Part shown: positions 1-7,574 of the stretch, one piece after another
Position numbering within the stretch: position 1 is the first letter of the stretch
Layout: the number at the start of each line of letters is the position of its first letter
Assembly (NCBI GenBank): GCA_003566475.1
Contig: PXDE01000553.1
Span: 1-15,921, forward strand
Length of the DNA stretch: 15,921 nucleotides
Source: PVC group bacterium
Lineage (GTDB): Bacteria; Verrucomicrobiota; Kiritimatiellia; SS1-B-03-39; PXDE01
Reading direction: 5' to 3'
Notes under the pieces: generated by a model
Seen by the model: only the letters and a program-made list of their open reading frames with translations
What the model was told of the DNA's origin: nothing
Databases searched by the model: none
Made by a program: the position numbers and the translations under genes

Positions 1-87
1 AACGGCTACCGGAACCGGGCCCGCCTCAAGCGCGACCTCTTCTTCCGCCTCGGCGGCCTCGACCTCTACCCCGACTTGGCCCAATGA
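1..87 (+). CDS. C-terminal end of an unidentified protein (partial)
   Basis: An open frame enters from the left edge and ends at TGA 85-87, giving 28 residues that finish with LDLYPDLAQ. It is rich in Arg, Leu and Phe and uses mostly G/C-ending codons like the other real genes here. There is too little sequence to name a family, and I do not recognise it. It is convergent with the broken minus-strand gene that follows. No clear hairpin plus T-run is seen after the stop. Confidence 0.55.
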   Translation, partial: NGYRNRARLKRDLFFRLGGLDLYPDLAQ

Positions 88-319
88 AAAATCCCCCGGA
101 AAATCCCGAAGCCCCACAAATCAACGTGTCTCTCTCCCGGCCCACCGAGAAGACTCTGGTCTTCCCCTCTTGTCCGTAACTTTCGTCAGGGACGCTCTTG
201 GCGTATATAGCCCCGTATTGTGACGAACGAACAATTGGACGGTTGGCGGCTTCATCATCGGCATAGACTATACTTGTCGCCACCAAGAGCAGGCATGTCA
301 TGCGGCATGGTGTCTTCAT
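26..319 (-). pseudogene. Truncated paralog of the secreted protein at 619-1713
   Basis: The frame starts at ATG 319 with a good ribosome binding site (AGGAG, 9 nt upstream) and an export signal (MKTPCRMTCLLLVATSIVYA). Residues 26-68 align with residues 25-67 of the protein starting at 1713: both share NRPxV, a YA(K/R)xxP motif, an EGxT motif and a D(T/V)(L/V)I stretch, with one gap. After residue 68 (about position 116) the similarity stops abruptly. The frame then continues as a low-complexity Gly/Arg tail antisense to the end of the gene at 1-87. The function of the family is unknown to me. I read this as a gene that kept its start, ribosome binding site and signal peptide but lost the rest. 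A short secreted peptide could still be made. Confidence 0.6.
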
Positions 320-663
320 CGTCTTATTCTCCTCACCGAACTTCTCATTCTACACAGAATCTCCGCTTGTCGGAGGCACGGCTTGCGCTGACGGGGGGCA
401 CGATGACACTGCAAGGTTCTGGGAGCCTTGCACTTTTCCGCGGTGACGAAAAGCCTGTTTCCCGGCCGACGCCCTTTCCGTTCAACATATGTTCTGGAAT
501 GTGGAGCATTTCGGGATTTCTTTATCACAGGAGGCAGATTTGCCTGGCGGGACGGCTTGCGGTGGATTTGGTTCTGGATGGTTTCACCAAGCTCTTGGAG
601 GGCAAGGACCTGTGCCCTTCAGGCCACCTTCCGCGTCTGGTCAGGTGGGTCAGGTGGTTTCTT
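320..663. other. Non-coding stretch of lower GC between two gene remnants
   Basis: No convincing gene is seen. Open frames exist on both strands but have no recognisable protein sequence and no coding-like composition. The stretch is visibly richer in A/T than the rest of the window. It holds a CTCCG/CGGAG inverted repeat (361-375), a terminator-like hairpin (410-432) and a perfect AACATATGTT palindrome (484-493). Just before the recombinase remnant there is a tandem 9-bp repeat, GTCAGGTGG, twice near 638-655. It looks like debris from an acquired element. Confidence 0.4.
410..432 (+). terminator. Hairpin followed by a short T run (possible terminator)
   Basis: TGCAAGG (410-416) and CCTTGCA (426-432) form a perfect 7-bp stem with a 9-nt loop, followed directly by CTTTTCC. 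This resembles a weak intrinsic terminator on the plus strand. No plus-strand gene is known to end here, so it may be a leftover of a lost gene. Confidence 0.25.
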
Positions 664-1713
664 GAGGTTGCGCACACCCTCCGGCACTCGTTTGCCACCC
701 ATCTGCGGAGGTTCGGGACCGACATCCGGGAGATCCAGGAGCCGCTCGGGCATTCCAGCGTGGAGACCACCATCATCTACCCCCACGTGGCCCGGGGTCG
801 GAAGGCCAGCCCCCGCAGCCACCTGGACGCTCTGGAGAACGCGGAGGGGAACACCGGATGAGGCGTGGCTCTTGATGGCCTGCAACGGCCTCGTGATCTG
901 GGGCTTCCTGGCCGGCGCCGCGCCGGTTGTCGCCCGGCCCACGATGTACCGGGCCCATTCCGGGGGCAGCGAAACGAGCTTCAGCCCCGTCATGAACCCC
1001 CGCAGGGCCCGACCGTCCGGCCAGGGGAGGAGGGCCCGTTCCTCCGAATGAGCCTCCTCGGCTCCCGGCTGGGCGTCCTCGCGGCTCCCCAAGCGCTCGG
1101 AGCCTTCGGCGGGAACCAGTTGCTGCCTGGATTCCTGCTGCTCGACCCGGCACAGCCTCCCGGTCAGGACGTCGAACGCCAGCGTGCGTGCATCTTCCAG
1201 CGTCACGCTGAAGTAATGGTCGTTCGTGTTCCACGCCTGCTTGCAGCCGTCCACCCGATAGACGGCACGTTCCGAATGCATGCCCAGGCCGCGTTCGATG
1301 GCGTCCAGATCACGCTCCACCCTCGCGCCCAGGAGGACCAGATCCGCCGTCGTGTAGGATCGGAGGAACTGGTCCCCAAGATAGAAGCTGAACTCGATCT
1401 GCCTCTCCCGCGACAAGCCCTCGTCTTGCCTCAAGCGCATCACGGCAACCTTGCCCTGACGCGGCGACCATCCCAGCACGATGCCGTTCCGGTTGAACCA
1501 GGCATGGGTCTCGATGACGACATCGCCTTCCGGCCGGAGCCGAAGGATCTGCGTGGTCCCCTCGCTCCCCTCGTTTCCGGCGGGCAGGCAGCGCGCGTAG
1601 AGCGGGCTACGCTTCTCGAACACCGCGACATATGGCCGGTTTCCCGCGATCTTCGCGGCGGCGGTCCCGCAGGCCGATGCCATCAGCATCGCAATTGTCA
1701 GTGATCGTGTCAT
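619..1713 (-). CDS. Secreted protein of unknown family, C-terminus fused into antisense integrase sequence
   Basis: The start at ATG 1713 is chosen for its AGGGAG site about 8 nt upstream and for the export signal that follows (MTRSLTIAMLMASACGTAAA). The protein has 364 residues. Residues 25-100 are similar to the broken copy at 26-319, with NRPYV, YARCLP, EGTTQ and a GWSPRQGKVAVMR stretch. Two cysteines lie at 157 and 188. I do not recognise a named family. The natural-looking part ends around residues 255-284. From residue 285, which matches the stop codon of the recombinase stub (859-861), the last 80 residues are the reverse complement of integrase coding sequence. The original 3' end was therefore probably lost and replaced. 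It lies 98 bp downstream of the secreted-protein gene at 1812-2315 on the same strand and may be cotranscribed with it. Confidence 0.6.
   Translation of the reverse strand: MTRSLTIAMLMASACGTAAAKIAGNRPYVAVFEKRSPLYARCLPAGNEGSEGTTQILRLRPEGDVVIETHAWFNRNGIVLGWSPRQGKVAVMRLRQDEGLSRERQIEFSFYLGDQFLRSYTTADLVLLGARVERDLDAIERGLGMHSERAVYRVDGCKQAWNTNDHYFSVTLEDARTLAFDVLTGRLCRVEQQESRQQLVPAEGSERLGSREDAQPGAEEAHSEERALLPWPDGRALRGFMTGLKLVSLPPEWARYIVGRATTGAAPARKPQITRPLQAIKSHASSGVPLRVLQSVQVAAGAGLPTPGHVGVDDGGLHAGMPERLLDLPDVGPEPPQMGGKRVPEGVRNLKKPPDPPDQTRKVA
664..861 (+). pseudogene. C-terminal remnant of a tyrosine recombinase/integrase
   Basis: From about 670 the frame reads HTLRHSFATHL, then GTDIREIQEPLGHSS, then TTIIYPHV, ending in SHLDAL and TGA 859-861. 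This is the catalytic C-terminus of the XerC/D and integron-integrase class of tyrosine recombinases. It carries the HxxRH box, the LGH motif and the tyrosine nucleophile of the usual TTMIYTHV motif, followed by the characteristic xxSPLDxL tail. Everything upstream of this box, including the first catalytic Arg and the N-terminal SAM-like domain, is absent: residues just before HTLRH match nothing typical. About 64 of the usual 300 or so residues remain, so it is a pseudogene. It is read antisense by the gene at 619-1713. It points to an old integration or recombination event at this site. Confidence 0.8.
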
Positions 1714-1811
1714 GGGTTTCTCCCTTCTCTTCACCCGGAAGACGCCTGCGGGGCGATGCCTCTTCAGGGCCATGGGAGAACCGCAGGCCGAAGACAGGGA
1801 CGGATCGGCGG

Positions 1812-2315
1812 TCACCTTCTCCGCGTTTCGTCCTGAACGGTCCACCGCAGCCTTCCCCGGACCTCGGTGGCGGGGGGCTGCCCCTGTTTGTTCCCGATGA
1901 CGATGTGGACCTCGGGCCCGCCTACCGACTGGGACCAGGTGCGGGCCCCCCCGGACCTCCTCTGGGTGAACCCCCCGCCCGCGACCGAGGGGTAGGCCTT
2001 GTCGTCGGCCCAGGAATCGGGGTCGAACAGGGTGACCTCGATCGGGTAGCCTTCGGGCATGGCCTGGATTTCCGTCTCCAGGACCCACTTCTTCCCGTCC
2101 ACGACCTGGTGGGGAGGGATGACCAGCTTGAAGGCATACACGGGCGCCTGCGATCGCACGGTGGCGCCGGCTGGCACGGGGCCCTGGCGGGCGGCCGGAA
2201 TGCGGAAGGACTGCCATGTCCCCGCCGCCGGGGCGGGGAAGTCGGCCTGGGAGCGGGATGGGGCGAGGACAAGGCATGCGGCCAGGGCGGCGAGCAGGAC
2301 GGCATAGCTTCTCAT
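1812..2315 (-). CDS. Small secreted protein of unknown function
   Basis: This is a 167-residue protein. ATG 2315 is preferred over the in-frame ATGs at 2330 and 2369 because GGAG lies about 9 nt upstream of it and because a promoter-like pair (2343-2371) would start transcription near 2336. Residues 1-24 form a classic signal peptide (MRSYAVLLAALAACLVLAPS) with a likely cut after SQA. The mature part is predicted beta-rich, with alternating hydrophobics in VYAFKLVIPP, KWVLETEI and GPEVHIVIGN, and no cysteines. It may be a periplasmic or outer-surface beta-sandwich, but no family is recognised. It is divergent from the propeller gene at 2534 and lies upstream of the gene at 619-1713 in the same direction. 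Confidence 0.7.
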   Translation of the reverse strand: MRSYAVLLAALAACLVLAPSRSQADFPAPAAGTWQSFRIPAARQGPVPAGATVRSQAPVYAFKLVIPPHQVVDGKKWVLETEIQAMPEGYPIEVTLFDPDSWADDKAYPSVAGGGFTQRRSGGARTWSQSVGGPEVHIVIGNKQGQPPATEVRGRLRWTVQDETRRR

Positions 2316-2342
2316 GGGCGTGTTCTCCATTGGATCGGGGCC

Positions 2343-2371
2343 AGCGTAGGGTCCGCCCCCAGGCGCCACAA
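2343..2371 (-). promoter_or_regulatory. Sigma70-like promoter for the secreted-protein gene at 1812-2315
   Basis: On the minus strand TTGTGG (2371-2366) and TACGCT (2348-2343) are separated by exactly 17 bp. Transcription would start near 2336, leaving a leader of about 20 nt before ATG 2315, enough to hold its GGAG site. The boxes match the consensus only partly, so this is a prediction from spacing and position. Confidence 0.4.
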
Positions 2372-2498
2372 TGGCGACTCATTCACGGTGGGTGAACGGG
2401 CCCGGGAATCGGTGTCGCAGGGAAGCAGAGCCGATCTCGCGTCCCCATCTGCTCCGTGGTGCCAGAAGGACAGGGTTCCGGCGCCCGGCAGTTCGCCC

Positions 2499-2527
2499 TT
2501 GCCGTCGCATGGGCCAGGCCCTTTGAT
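2499..2527 (+). promoter_or_regulatory. Possible promoter giving a leaderless propeller-protein mRNA
   Basis: TTGCCG (2499-2504) and TTTGAT (2522-2527) are 17 bp apart. The predicted start point, about 2533-2534, falls on ATG 2534. No Shine-Dalgarno sequence is well placed for either ATG 2528 or ATG 2534. The -10 box is only a 4 of 6 match, so confidence is low. Confidence 0.3.
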
Positions 2528-2533
2528 ATGGGA

Positions 2534-5500
2534 ATGAGATCCCTCCGCCTTGCGCTCGTCCTGGCGCTCCTCTCGGGGCCCGCACGGACGGCAGATGCCG
2601 ACGTGGCATCGGACCTGTCCGCCGCCCACACGCGAATCCAGACCGCCTTCCGCGCCCTTGATACCGCCTACCGGCGCGAGATCGAGGCGCGGGCCTCCGA
2701 TCCGGCCAGCGGACGGATCCTGCTCCGGATCGAGGAGGCCCTGACCCATGACGGCTCGGCTTTCCGGCCCCTCGAGGTGGAACTGGTGCGGTCGTCCCAG
2801 GGCTGGACCTCGGCCTCCGCCGTCTCTCCAGGCTGGAACCAGTCCGCGCACGAGGTGGATCCTTCCGGACTTCGCCGCGAAGGCGACCGCCTGCACGGGA
2901 TCCTGAAGGTCCGCCTGATCTCCGACGGCTGGGTGCCGCCCGAGGACGCGTCGGTGGCCGCGGAGTTCGCCCTGTCGGCCCGGGTCGAAGGGGATGCGGT
3001 GCGGGGAACCTACCGGATGACGCTCCCCGAGGGCCGGGCCACCTCGGCGCTGGTCGAGTGCGTGGGCGACCTCTCGGGGCGGGTTCGTCGCCCCGCCCCT
3101 CCGCAGGCGTTCGAGCTTCCCGCCCTGCCCCCGGCGCCCGCCGATCCCGAGGGCCGGCGGGTCTGGGCCGTCCAGGCCGAACAGGATGCGGACCGGCTCT
3201 ACCTGGCCGCCCGCACCATGCGGCGGGGTCTTGCCGGAGCCCTCGGATACGAGGAGGCCCGCGAGGTGACCGAAGGGTTCGCGGCGGTGCGCGGGGCCGA
3301 TGCCTCGGTGGCGGCGGTGGCGGCCCGGCTGGTCGCCATGGCCCAGGCGCTGGAGGAGACGGCGGCCGGAACAGGCGGTGGCTTCGCGTCGGGCTCGGTC
3401 GAAACCCCGGACCGGCGGTTCGGCCCGTTCTACCGCCTGCCTCCGCTTCCTCCGGGGCCCTTGCCCGGAGGGCTGCCCAGACCGGGCGCCCAGCGCTGGG
3501 CCCACCTTCGCGACTGGCAGGTCCTGGGGCCTCTCCCTCAGGATCCCCGCCCGGACCTGGCCACCCCGCGGCTGCCCGATCTGCTCGCCCCCGCGACCGG
3601 AGAGCGGGTGATCCCCGTCCGGGGCGACCCACAGGGCGAGGCCCTGGCCTGGAGAGCCTTGACCGCCAATGACGAAGGGTTCGTGGACCCGGGCATCAAG
3701 GAGGGCGGTTTCTTCGCGGTGACCACCCTGGAGTCCCCGGAAGCCCAGACCGTCTGGCTGGCGCTGCGTCTGAACCCGCGCATGCTGAACACCCATGTGT
3801 TCCGGGGACGGGCCTGGCTCAACGGCCGTCAGATCTGGGCGAGCTGGCTCCACGATGTGCACGAGGACCGCAATCTGGCCATCCTGCCGGTGACCCTCGA
3901 GGCGGGGCCGAACCGGCTCGAGGTCCGGGTCTGGTCCCGGGGGCAGACCGGGGGCGACGCGGGATTCCTGGCCGCCATCGCACTCCAGGGATCGCCTCTC
4001 GACGCCGGAGCCGCGCAGGCCCGCGACGAGGAGGCGGAGCGGCTGGCCGATGCCGCCCGCGCGAAACGCGCGTCCATCCGGGGGTTTCTCAACCAGGCCA
4101 CGGCGCGCTATCCGGACGCCCGCCCTCCGGTGGCGTGGGACTGGGACGCGCGGACCAACGTGGCCTGGGTCACCCCCATGCCCGGGTTCTCCACCAGCCA
4201 GCCGCTGGTGGTCGGCGACCTCCTTCTCACCACGGCCCATCCCCGCCTCCTACTTGCCCTCGACAAGCATACCGGCGAGATCCGGTGGCGGACCGAGGTC
4301 GAGGTGCTCGACACCTTCCCGCCGGAGGTGAAAGCCGAGGCCCTCCGGCTGCGCGCGGCCGGGGAGGCCGGGCCCTACAAGGAGTTCGGCGTCCGCCATG
4401 GTCTGGACTACTTCGACTTCGACGATCTGGCCGACCGGGGGTTCCGGGACGGCCACTGGCAGGCCTATTCCTCGGTCTGCCCCACCCCGGTCAGCGATGG
4501 GATCCATGTGTGGGTGAAGCTGATCGAGGGCGCGGTGGCCTGCTACGACCTGGAGGGGAGCCAGGTCTGGATCCGCCACCTGCCCATGCCCGGCCACCGG
4601 GCCCTGGCCAGCCTGGTCCTCATCGACGGCATCCTCATGGTGGACGGCGTCCGCGACCCGCCCTGGCGCGGGGCGCCCGAGACCAAGACCGTGGTCGGCC
4701 TCGACGCCGCCACCGGCCAGGAGCGGTGGCGGGCCGAGGTCGTCGATCCCAAGCAGGGCATCGCCACCGGGTTCACCAACCTGGCCAGCTCGGTGCCGGT
4801 GACGGTGTCCGACGGCACCACCGCGCGGACCCTTCTGGTGACCGGCGCCTCCTCGCTGGTGGATCCCCGCGACGGCCGGGTGCTGGCCTTCGACATGCGG
4901 CTGCGCACCGGGGGCACCCGCTACGGCCAGGGCACGCCGAACGTGCACCGGAGCCAGGTGTTCTTCCCCCAGATGGCCCGCCAGACCGGGGCGGCGGAGA
5001 TCATGATGGCCGACCCGGAGAACCTGGGCTTCCGCAAGCTCTGGCACGTGTACGCCCACCACAACGGGTACGGCGCGGTGTGGTTCGACGGCCGGCTCTA
5101 CGACCACTCCTGGTACTTCGGCCCCATGCCGCACCGGGGCCACTACCCCTTCGCGGAGATGCTGGTGCTCGACGCGGAGACCGGCCGCCAGCTTCACCTC
5201 TACCGTCCCTACGACCGCCGGATCGCTTCTTCCACCACCTTTCCCACCATCACGGCCACGGCCGAGTTCCTCTACGCCGGCTCGTCCCGTAGCGACCCCG
5301 ACCTCAACCGCCCGGGGCAGGGCACCATGACCGTGATCCGCCCGGGCTTGCCGCCCTACGTGGTGGCCCGCAACTGGATCCCCGGGACGGGCGTGGCCCC
5401 GGTGCCGGACGGAGACCGCCTCTATCTGCGCGGGTTCCAGGAGGTGGTCTGCATCGGTTTCACCGGCGACGCGGGACGTGACTACGAGATCCGGACCCTG

Positions 5501-6223
5501 GCCAAGACCCTGTTCGACGACCTCCCGGAAATCCCGGACGCCGGGGCCTGGACCCGCCCCCGGCCCTCGGACCCGGAGGCCGTGGGCGACCCGGCTCCGG
5601 AGCCGGTGATCGCCGGCGCCCTTCCCAGGGCCTGGCAGTTCGCCGGCCCGTTCCCCGCCGACCGGGTGGAGGCCCTGCGGGCCCGGCTCGGAAACCTGGC
5701 GGAGCTGGTTTCGATGGCGGCGGTGACCGTGGGCGAGGGAGAGGAGGCGAAGGGGTTCGCGCCGCTTCCGGAGGCCGTCCGCCAGGACGACGCGCTCAAC
5801 CTCCTGGCCGCCACCGGGAACCAGCGGGGCGTGGGCGGATTCCTCTTCACGACCCTGCACACCCGCCGCAAGCTCGGGGTCCAGTTCGATCTGCGGGGGA
5901 GCACCAGCCGGGCCTGGCTGGGCGGCCATCCCCTCGATCATCGGGGCAAGGCCGTGCTGGAGCCGGGTGTCTATCCGCTGCTGGTGGAGTTCACCATCCC
6001 CCGCGCCCTTCCCTTCCCCCGGTTCGCGGTCCGACCCGCCTTCACCTTGGTGGACGACCCCGACGCGGTGATGGTCGAATGGGCCCGCGAGGTTGACGCG
6101 CGCCGCCACGATCTGGAGCGGATCCAGGAGATGCTGACCCTCGAGACGCCCGAAGCCCGCCGCGCCCGCGACACCCTCGTCCGGGCCCGCCGGATCCTGG
6201 ACGGAGATCCGGACGCGCGGTAG
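2534..6223 (+). CDS. Exported PQQ-like beta-propeller protein with two flanking jelly-roll modules
   Basis: From ATG 2534 the protein has 1229 residues (ATG 2528 adds two). It begins with a signal peptide (MRSLRLALVLALLSG, likely cut after ADA). Residues about 25-220 form a helical then beta-rich region of unknown type. Residues about 325-480 form a carbohydrate-binding-like beta-sandwich that opens with WQVLGPLP and contains GRAWLNGRQIWASW and a PNRLEVRVW edge strand. Residues about 535-975 form a PQQ-like (BamB-type) propeller with repeated blades such as LLLALDKHTGEIRWRTEV and VVGLDAATGQERWRAEV. At about 1030 a second module opens with WQFAGPFP and runs to about 1190, followed by a charged helical C-terminus. 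The protein is exported and probably periplasmic or surface-bound. A binding or scaffold role is likely; no enzyme active site or heme motif was seen, so quinoprotein dehydrogenase activity is not supported. Confidence 0.85.
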   Translation: MRSLRLALVLALLSGPARTADADVASDLSAAHTRIQTAFRALDTAYRREIEARASDPASGRILLRIEEALTHDGSAFRPLEVELVRSSQGWTSASAVSPGWNQSAHEVDPSGLRREGDRLHGILKVRLISDGWVPPEDASVAAEFALSARVEGDAVRGTYRMTLPEGRATSALVECVGDLSGRVRRPAPPQAFELPALPPAPADPEGRRVWAVQAEQDADRLYLAARTMRRGLAGALGYEEAREVTEGFAAVRGADASVAAVAARLVAMAQALEETAAGTGGGFASGSVETPDRRFGPFYRLPPLPPGPLPGGLPRPGAQRWAHLRDWQVLGPLPQDPRPDLATPRLPDLLAPATGERVIPVRGDPQGEALAWRALTANDEGFVDPGIKEGGFFAVTTLESPEAQTVWLALRLNPRMLNTHVFRGRAWLNGRQIWASWLHDVHEDRNLAILPVTLEAGPNRLEVRVWSRGQTGGDAGFLAAIALQGSPLDAGAAQARDEEAERLADAARAKRASIRGFLNQATARYPDARPPVAWDWDARTNVAWVTPMPGFSTSQPLVVGDLLLTTAHPRLLLALDKHTGEIRWRTEVEVLDTFPPEVKAEALRLRAAGEAGPYKEFGVRHGLDYFDFDDLADRGFRDGHWQAYSSVCPTPVSDGIHVWVKLIEGAVACYDLEGSQVWIRHLPMPGHRALASLVLIDGILMVDGVRDPPWRGAPETKTVVGLDAATGQERWRAEVVDPKQGIATGFTNLASSVPVTVSDGTTARTLLVTGASSLVDPRDGRVLAFDMRLRTGGTRYGQGTPNVHRSQVFFPQMARQTGAAEIMMADPENLGFRKLWHVYAHHNGYGAVWFDGRLYDHSWYFGPMPHRGHYPFAEMLVLDAETGRQLHLYRPYDRRIASSTTFPTITATAEFLYAGSSRSDPDLNRPGQGTMTVIRPGLPPYVVARNWIPGTGVAPVPDGDRLYLRGFQEVVCIGFTGDAGRDYEIRTLAKTLFDDLPEIPDAGAWTRPRPSDPEAVGDPAPEPVIAGALPRAWQFAGPFPADRVEALRARLGNLAELVSMAAVTVGEGEEAKGFAPLPEAVRQDDALNLLAATGNQRGVGGFLFTTLHTRRKLGVQFDLRGSTSRAWLGGHPLDHRGKAVLEPGVYPLLVEFTIPRALPFPRFAVRPAFTLVDDPDAVMVEWAREVDARRHDLERIQEMLTLETPEARRARDTLVRARRILDGDPDAR

Positions 6224-6254
6224 GAGGGGGCGGACGCCGACCCATGGTGGACAG

Positions 6255-6716
6255 ATGAACACCGCCGCCCCGCGATACCACCACACCCAGCGAGCGCCGC
6301 TGTACCTGGTCCTCGTGGCGGGGGCGGCGGCCTTCGCCGGGATGCTGGCCTTCCTGCCCATGCCTCCCGCCGCCTAGGTCACCCCGGCCGTGGCCATGAC
6401 GCTGTTCGGGTTCCTCGCCTTCTGCTTCAAGACCTTCACCGTGTCCGACCAGGGCGACCACCTCCTGCTCCGCTTCGGTCCTCTTCCCGTGTTCAAGAAG
6501 CGGATTCCCTACGCCGCCATCACCGAGGTCAGGCGAAGCCGGTCGCGGTTCGTGGACGGGTGGGGCATCCACAAGGTGCTTGGCCGGGGGTGGACCTGGA
6601 ACCTGTGGGGGTTCGACTGCGCGGAGCTTCGGGTGGACGGCCAGACGCTGCGGGTGGGATCGGACGACGCGGACGGGCTGGTGCGCTTCCTGCGCGAGCG
6701 CATCGCGCACCGGTAG
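6255..6716 (+). pseudogene. PH-like membrane protein gene split by an in-frame TAG
   Basis: ATG 6255 opens a frame with a first membrane segment (PLYLVLVAGAAAFAGMLAFL) and reaches TAG at 6375-6377 after 40 codons. The same frame resumes without any shift. It gives a second membrane segment (AVAMTLFGFLAFCFKTF) and then a beta-rich domain with RFGPLPVFKKRIPYAAIT and GRGWTWNLWGFDCAELRV, ending in a helix and TAG 6714-6716. Two short TM helices followed by a bacterial PH-like domain is a common single-gene layout, so the TAG most likely interrupts one 153-codon gene. Without read-through, the downstream part could still start at GTG 6390 or ATG 6396 (108 or 106 residues). ATG 6255 overlaps the stop of a 4-codon ORF beginning at ATG 6244. 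The gene lies 31 bp after the propeller gene. Its function is unknown. Confidence 0.6.
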
Positions 6717-6767
6717 CGGTGCGTGCCGGGCGCGGGACGGTTCACGGGGCGGGAAGGGGAGCCCGGG

Positions 6768-7394
6768 TCAGATCTCCTCGACGTTGAACTCGCCCCCGCA
6801 ATGTGGGCAGCGCTGAAGGCCCTGGACGAGGGAGGCCGGATCGAGCGGCCCGTCGCATTCGGGGCAGGTCGGGCTTGGACCGGCGTCCTCCCGGGCCTCG
6901 GTCCGCACGCGGGCCCGACGCGCCCTGATCCGAAGCGCCATCTCCACCCACCAGGGCAGCCGGAGCACGAGGTAGATCAGAACCAGCAGCCCGATTGACG
7001 TCGCGATCCGCCAGAGGATGATCTCGCCATACCCATGGGCAAGCAGCAGGTTGCGCTTGCCCGAGGCGAACAGCAGCGCGCAGAGCTGCACCAGCAGCCA
7101 GCACTCGCGGCGGAGGTCCGGGCACTTGGTGAAGCCGACCACGCCTCCAAACGCCAGCATGCCCAGCATTACGGCATAGGGGCTGAGAGCCTTAGCAACC
7201 AGGTCCATAAGGGCTACGAATAGCGCCTGCTGGAAACCCCAGACATTGGGGCCAGCGTAGAACCCGGCCGACCACAGGCCCAGCAGCAGCGACCCCGCCG
7301 TGGTCGTCATGAGCAGGAAGGAAAGGGTGAAAGCCTCTCCCGCCCCGGACATGACCGGGTAAATGGGGTAGTTACGCAGGCCGGAGCGATCCAT
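6768..7394 (-). CDS. Multi-pass membrane protein with C-terminal zinc ribbon
   Basis: This is a 208-residue protein. ATG 7394 is chosen for the GGAGG 10 nt upstream. Hydrophobic segments at about residues 21-45, 55-88, 98-112 and 126-150 suggest four membrane spans, followed by a basic cytoplasmic stretch (RIRARRARVRTEAR). The last 35 residues form a small zinc ribbon with CPEC (C177, C180) and CPHCGGEF (C196, C199). This arrangement is common in uncharacterised bacterial membrane proteins, and no transport or enzyme signature is visible. It is convergent with the split PH-like gene and divergent from the MuiA-family gene, with 180 bp between the two starts. The function is unknown; the architecture call is firm. 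Confidence 0.75.
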   Translation of the reverse strand: MDRSGLRNYPIYPVMSGAGEAFTLSFLLMTTTAGSLLLGLWSAGFYAGPNVWGFQQALFVALMDLVAKALSPYAVMLGMLAFGGVVGFTKCPDLRRECWLLVQLCALLFASGKRNLLLAHGYGEIILWRIATSIGLLVLIYLVLRLPWWVEMALRIRARRARVRTEAREDAGPSPTCPECDGPLDPASLVQGLQRCPHCGGEFNVEEI

Positions 7395-7440
7395 GACGGG
7401 CCATCCTCCAGATCCCACACGTAACACTCCTCCAGAGCTG

Positions 7441-7456
7441 ACCGCAAGGTTGCGGT
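7441..7456. promoter_or_regulatory. Inverted repeat in the divergent 7395-7574 region (possible operator)
   Basis: ACCGCAA-GG-TTGCGGT is a perfect 7-bp inverted repeat with a 2-bp centre. It lies between the divergent membrane-protein and MuiA-family genes, 47 bp from one start and 118 bp from the other. Its size and symmetry fit a binding site for a dimeric regulator. No regulator gene is visible nearby. Confidence 0.3.
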
Positions 7457-7474
7457 GCTGGCATGGCGGCACGA

Positions 7475-7516
7475 CTGACACCCCGCTGACACCGCCATGA
7501 CTCGCTGGTGACAACC
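7475..7516 (+). repeat. Short direct repeats upstream of the MuiA-family gene
   Basis: CTGACACC occurs at 7475-7482 and again at 7486-7493, 11 bp apart, about one helical turn. A related GGTGACAACC follows at 7507-7516. Helically phased copies upstream of a gene can be activator sites, but the copies are short and may be chance. Confidence 0.2.
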
Positions 7517-7541
7517 TGGCCCCGGGTATGGTGTAGTGATG

Positions 7542-7569
7542 GCGGGTGAACCCCACCCGCATGGAGGAG
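7542..7569 (+). promoter_or_regulatory. Hairpin next to a strong ribosome binding site
   Basis: GCGGGTG (7542-7548) pairs with CACCCGC (7554-7560) around a 5-nt loop. A strong Shine-Dalgarno GGAGGA follows at 7564-7569, five bases before ATG 7575. The site decides the start codon. The adjacent stem could modulate access to it or protect the 5' end of the mRNA. Confidence 0.4.
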
Positions 7570-7574
7570 TCCGC

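Noticed and set aside
865..2537. Plus-strand frames of 279 and 301 codons
   Set aside because: They are shadows of the minus-strand secreted-protein genes, which have ribosome sites and signal peptides.
2534..6223. PQQ-dependent alcohol or glucose dehydrogenase
   Set aside because: No recognisable quinoprotein active-site disulfide, catalytic Asp motif or heme c site was seen; only the BamB-like propeller repeats are supported.
2312..6361. Long minus-strand open frames (642 and 703 codons) opposite the propeller gene
   Set aside because: They are Gly/Arg/Pro/His-rich shadows produced by GC-rich codons of the real plus-strand gene, with no family-like sequence.
6375..6377. TAG recoded as pyrrolysine
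   Set aside because: No pyrrolysine genes are in view, and at least three other genes here end with TAG; a nonsense change or an error is simpler.
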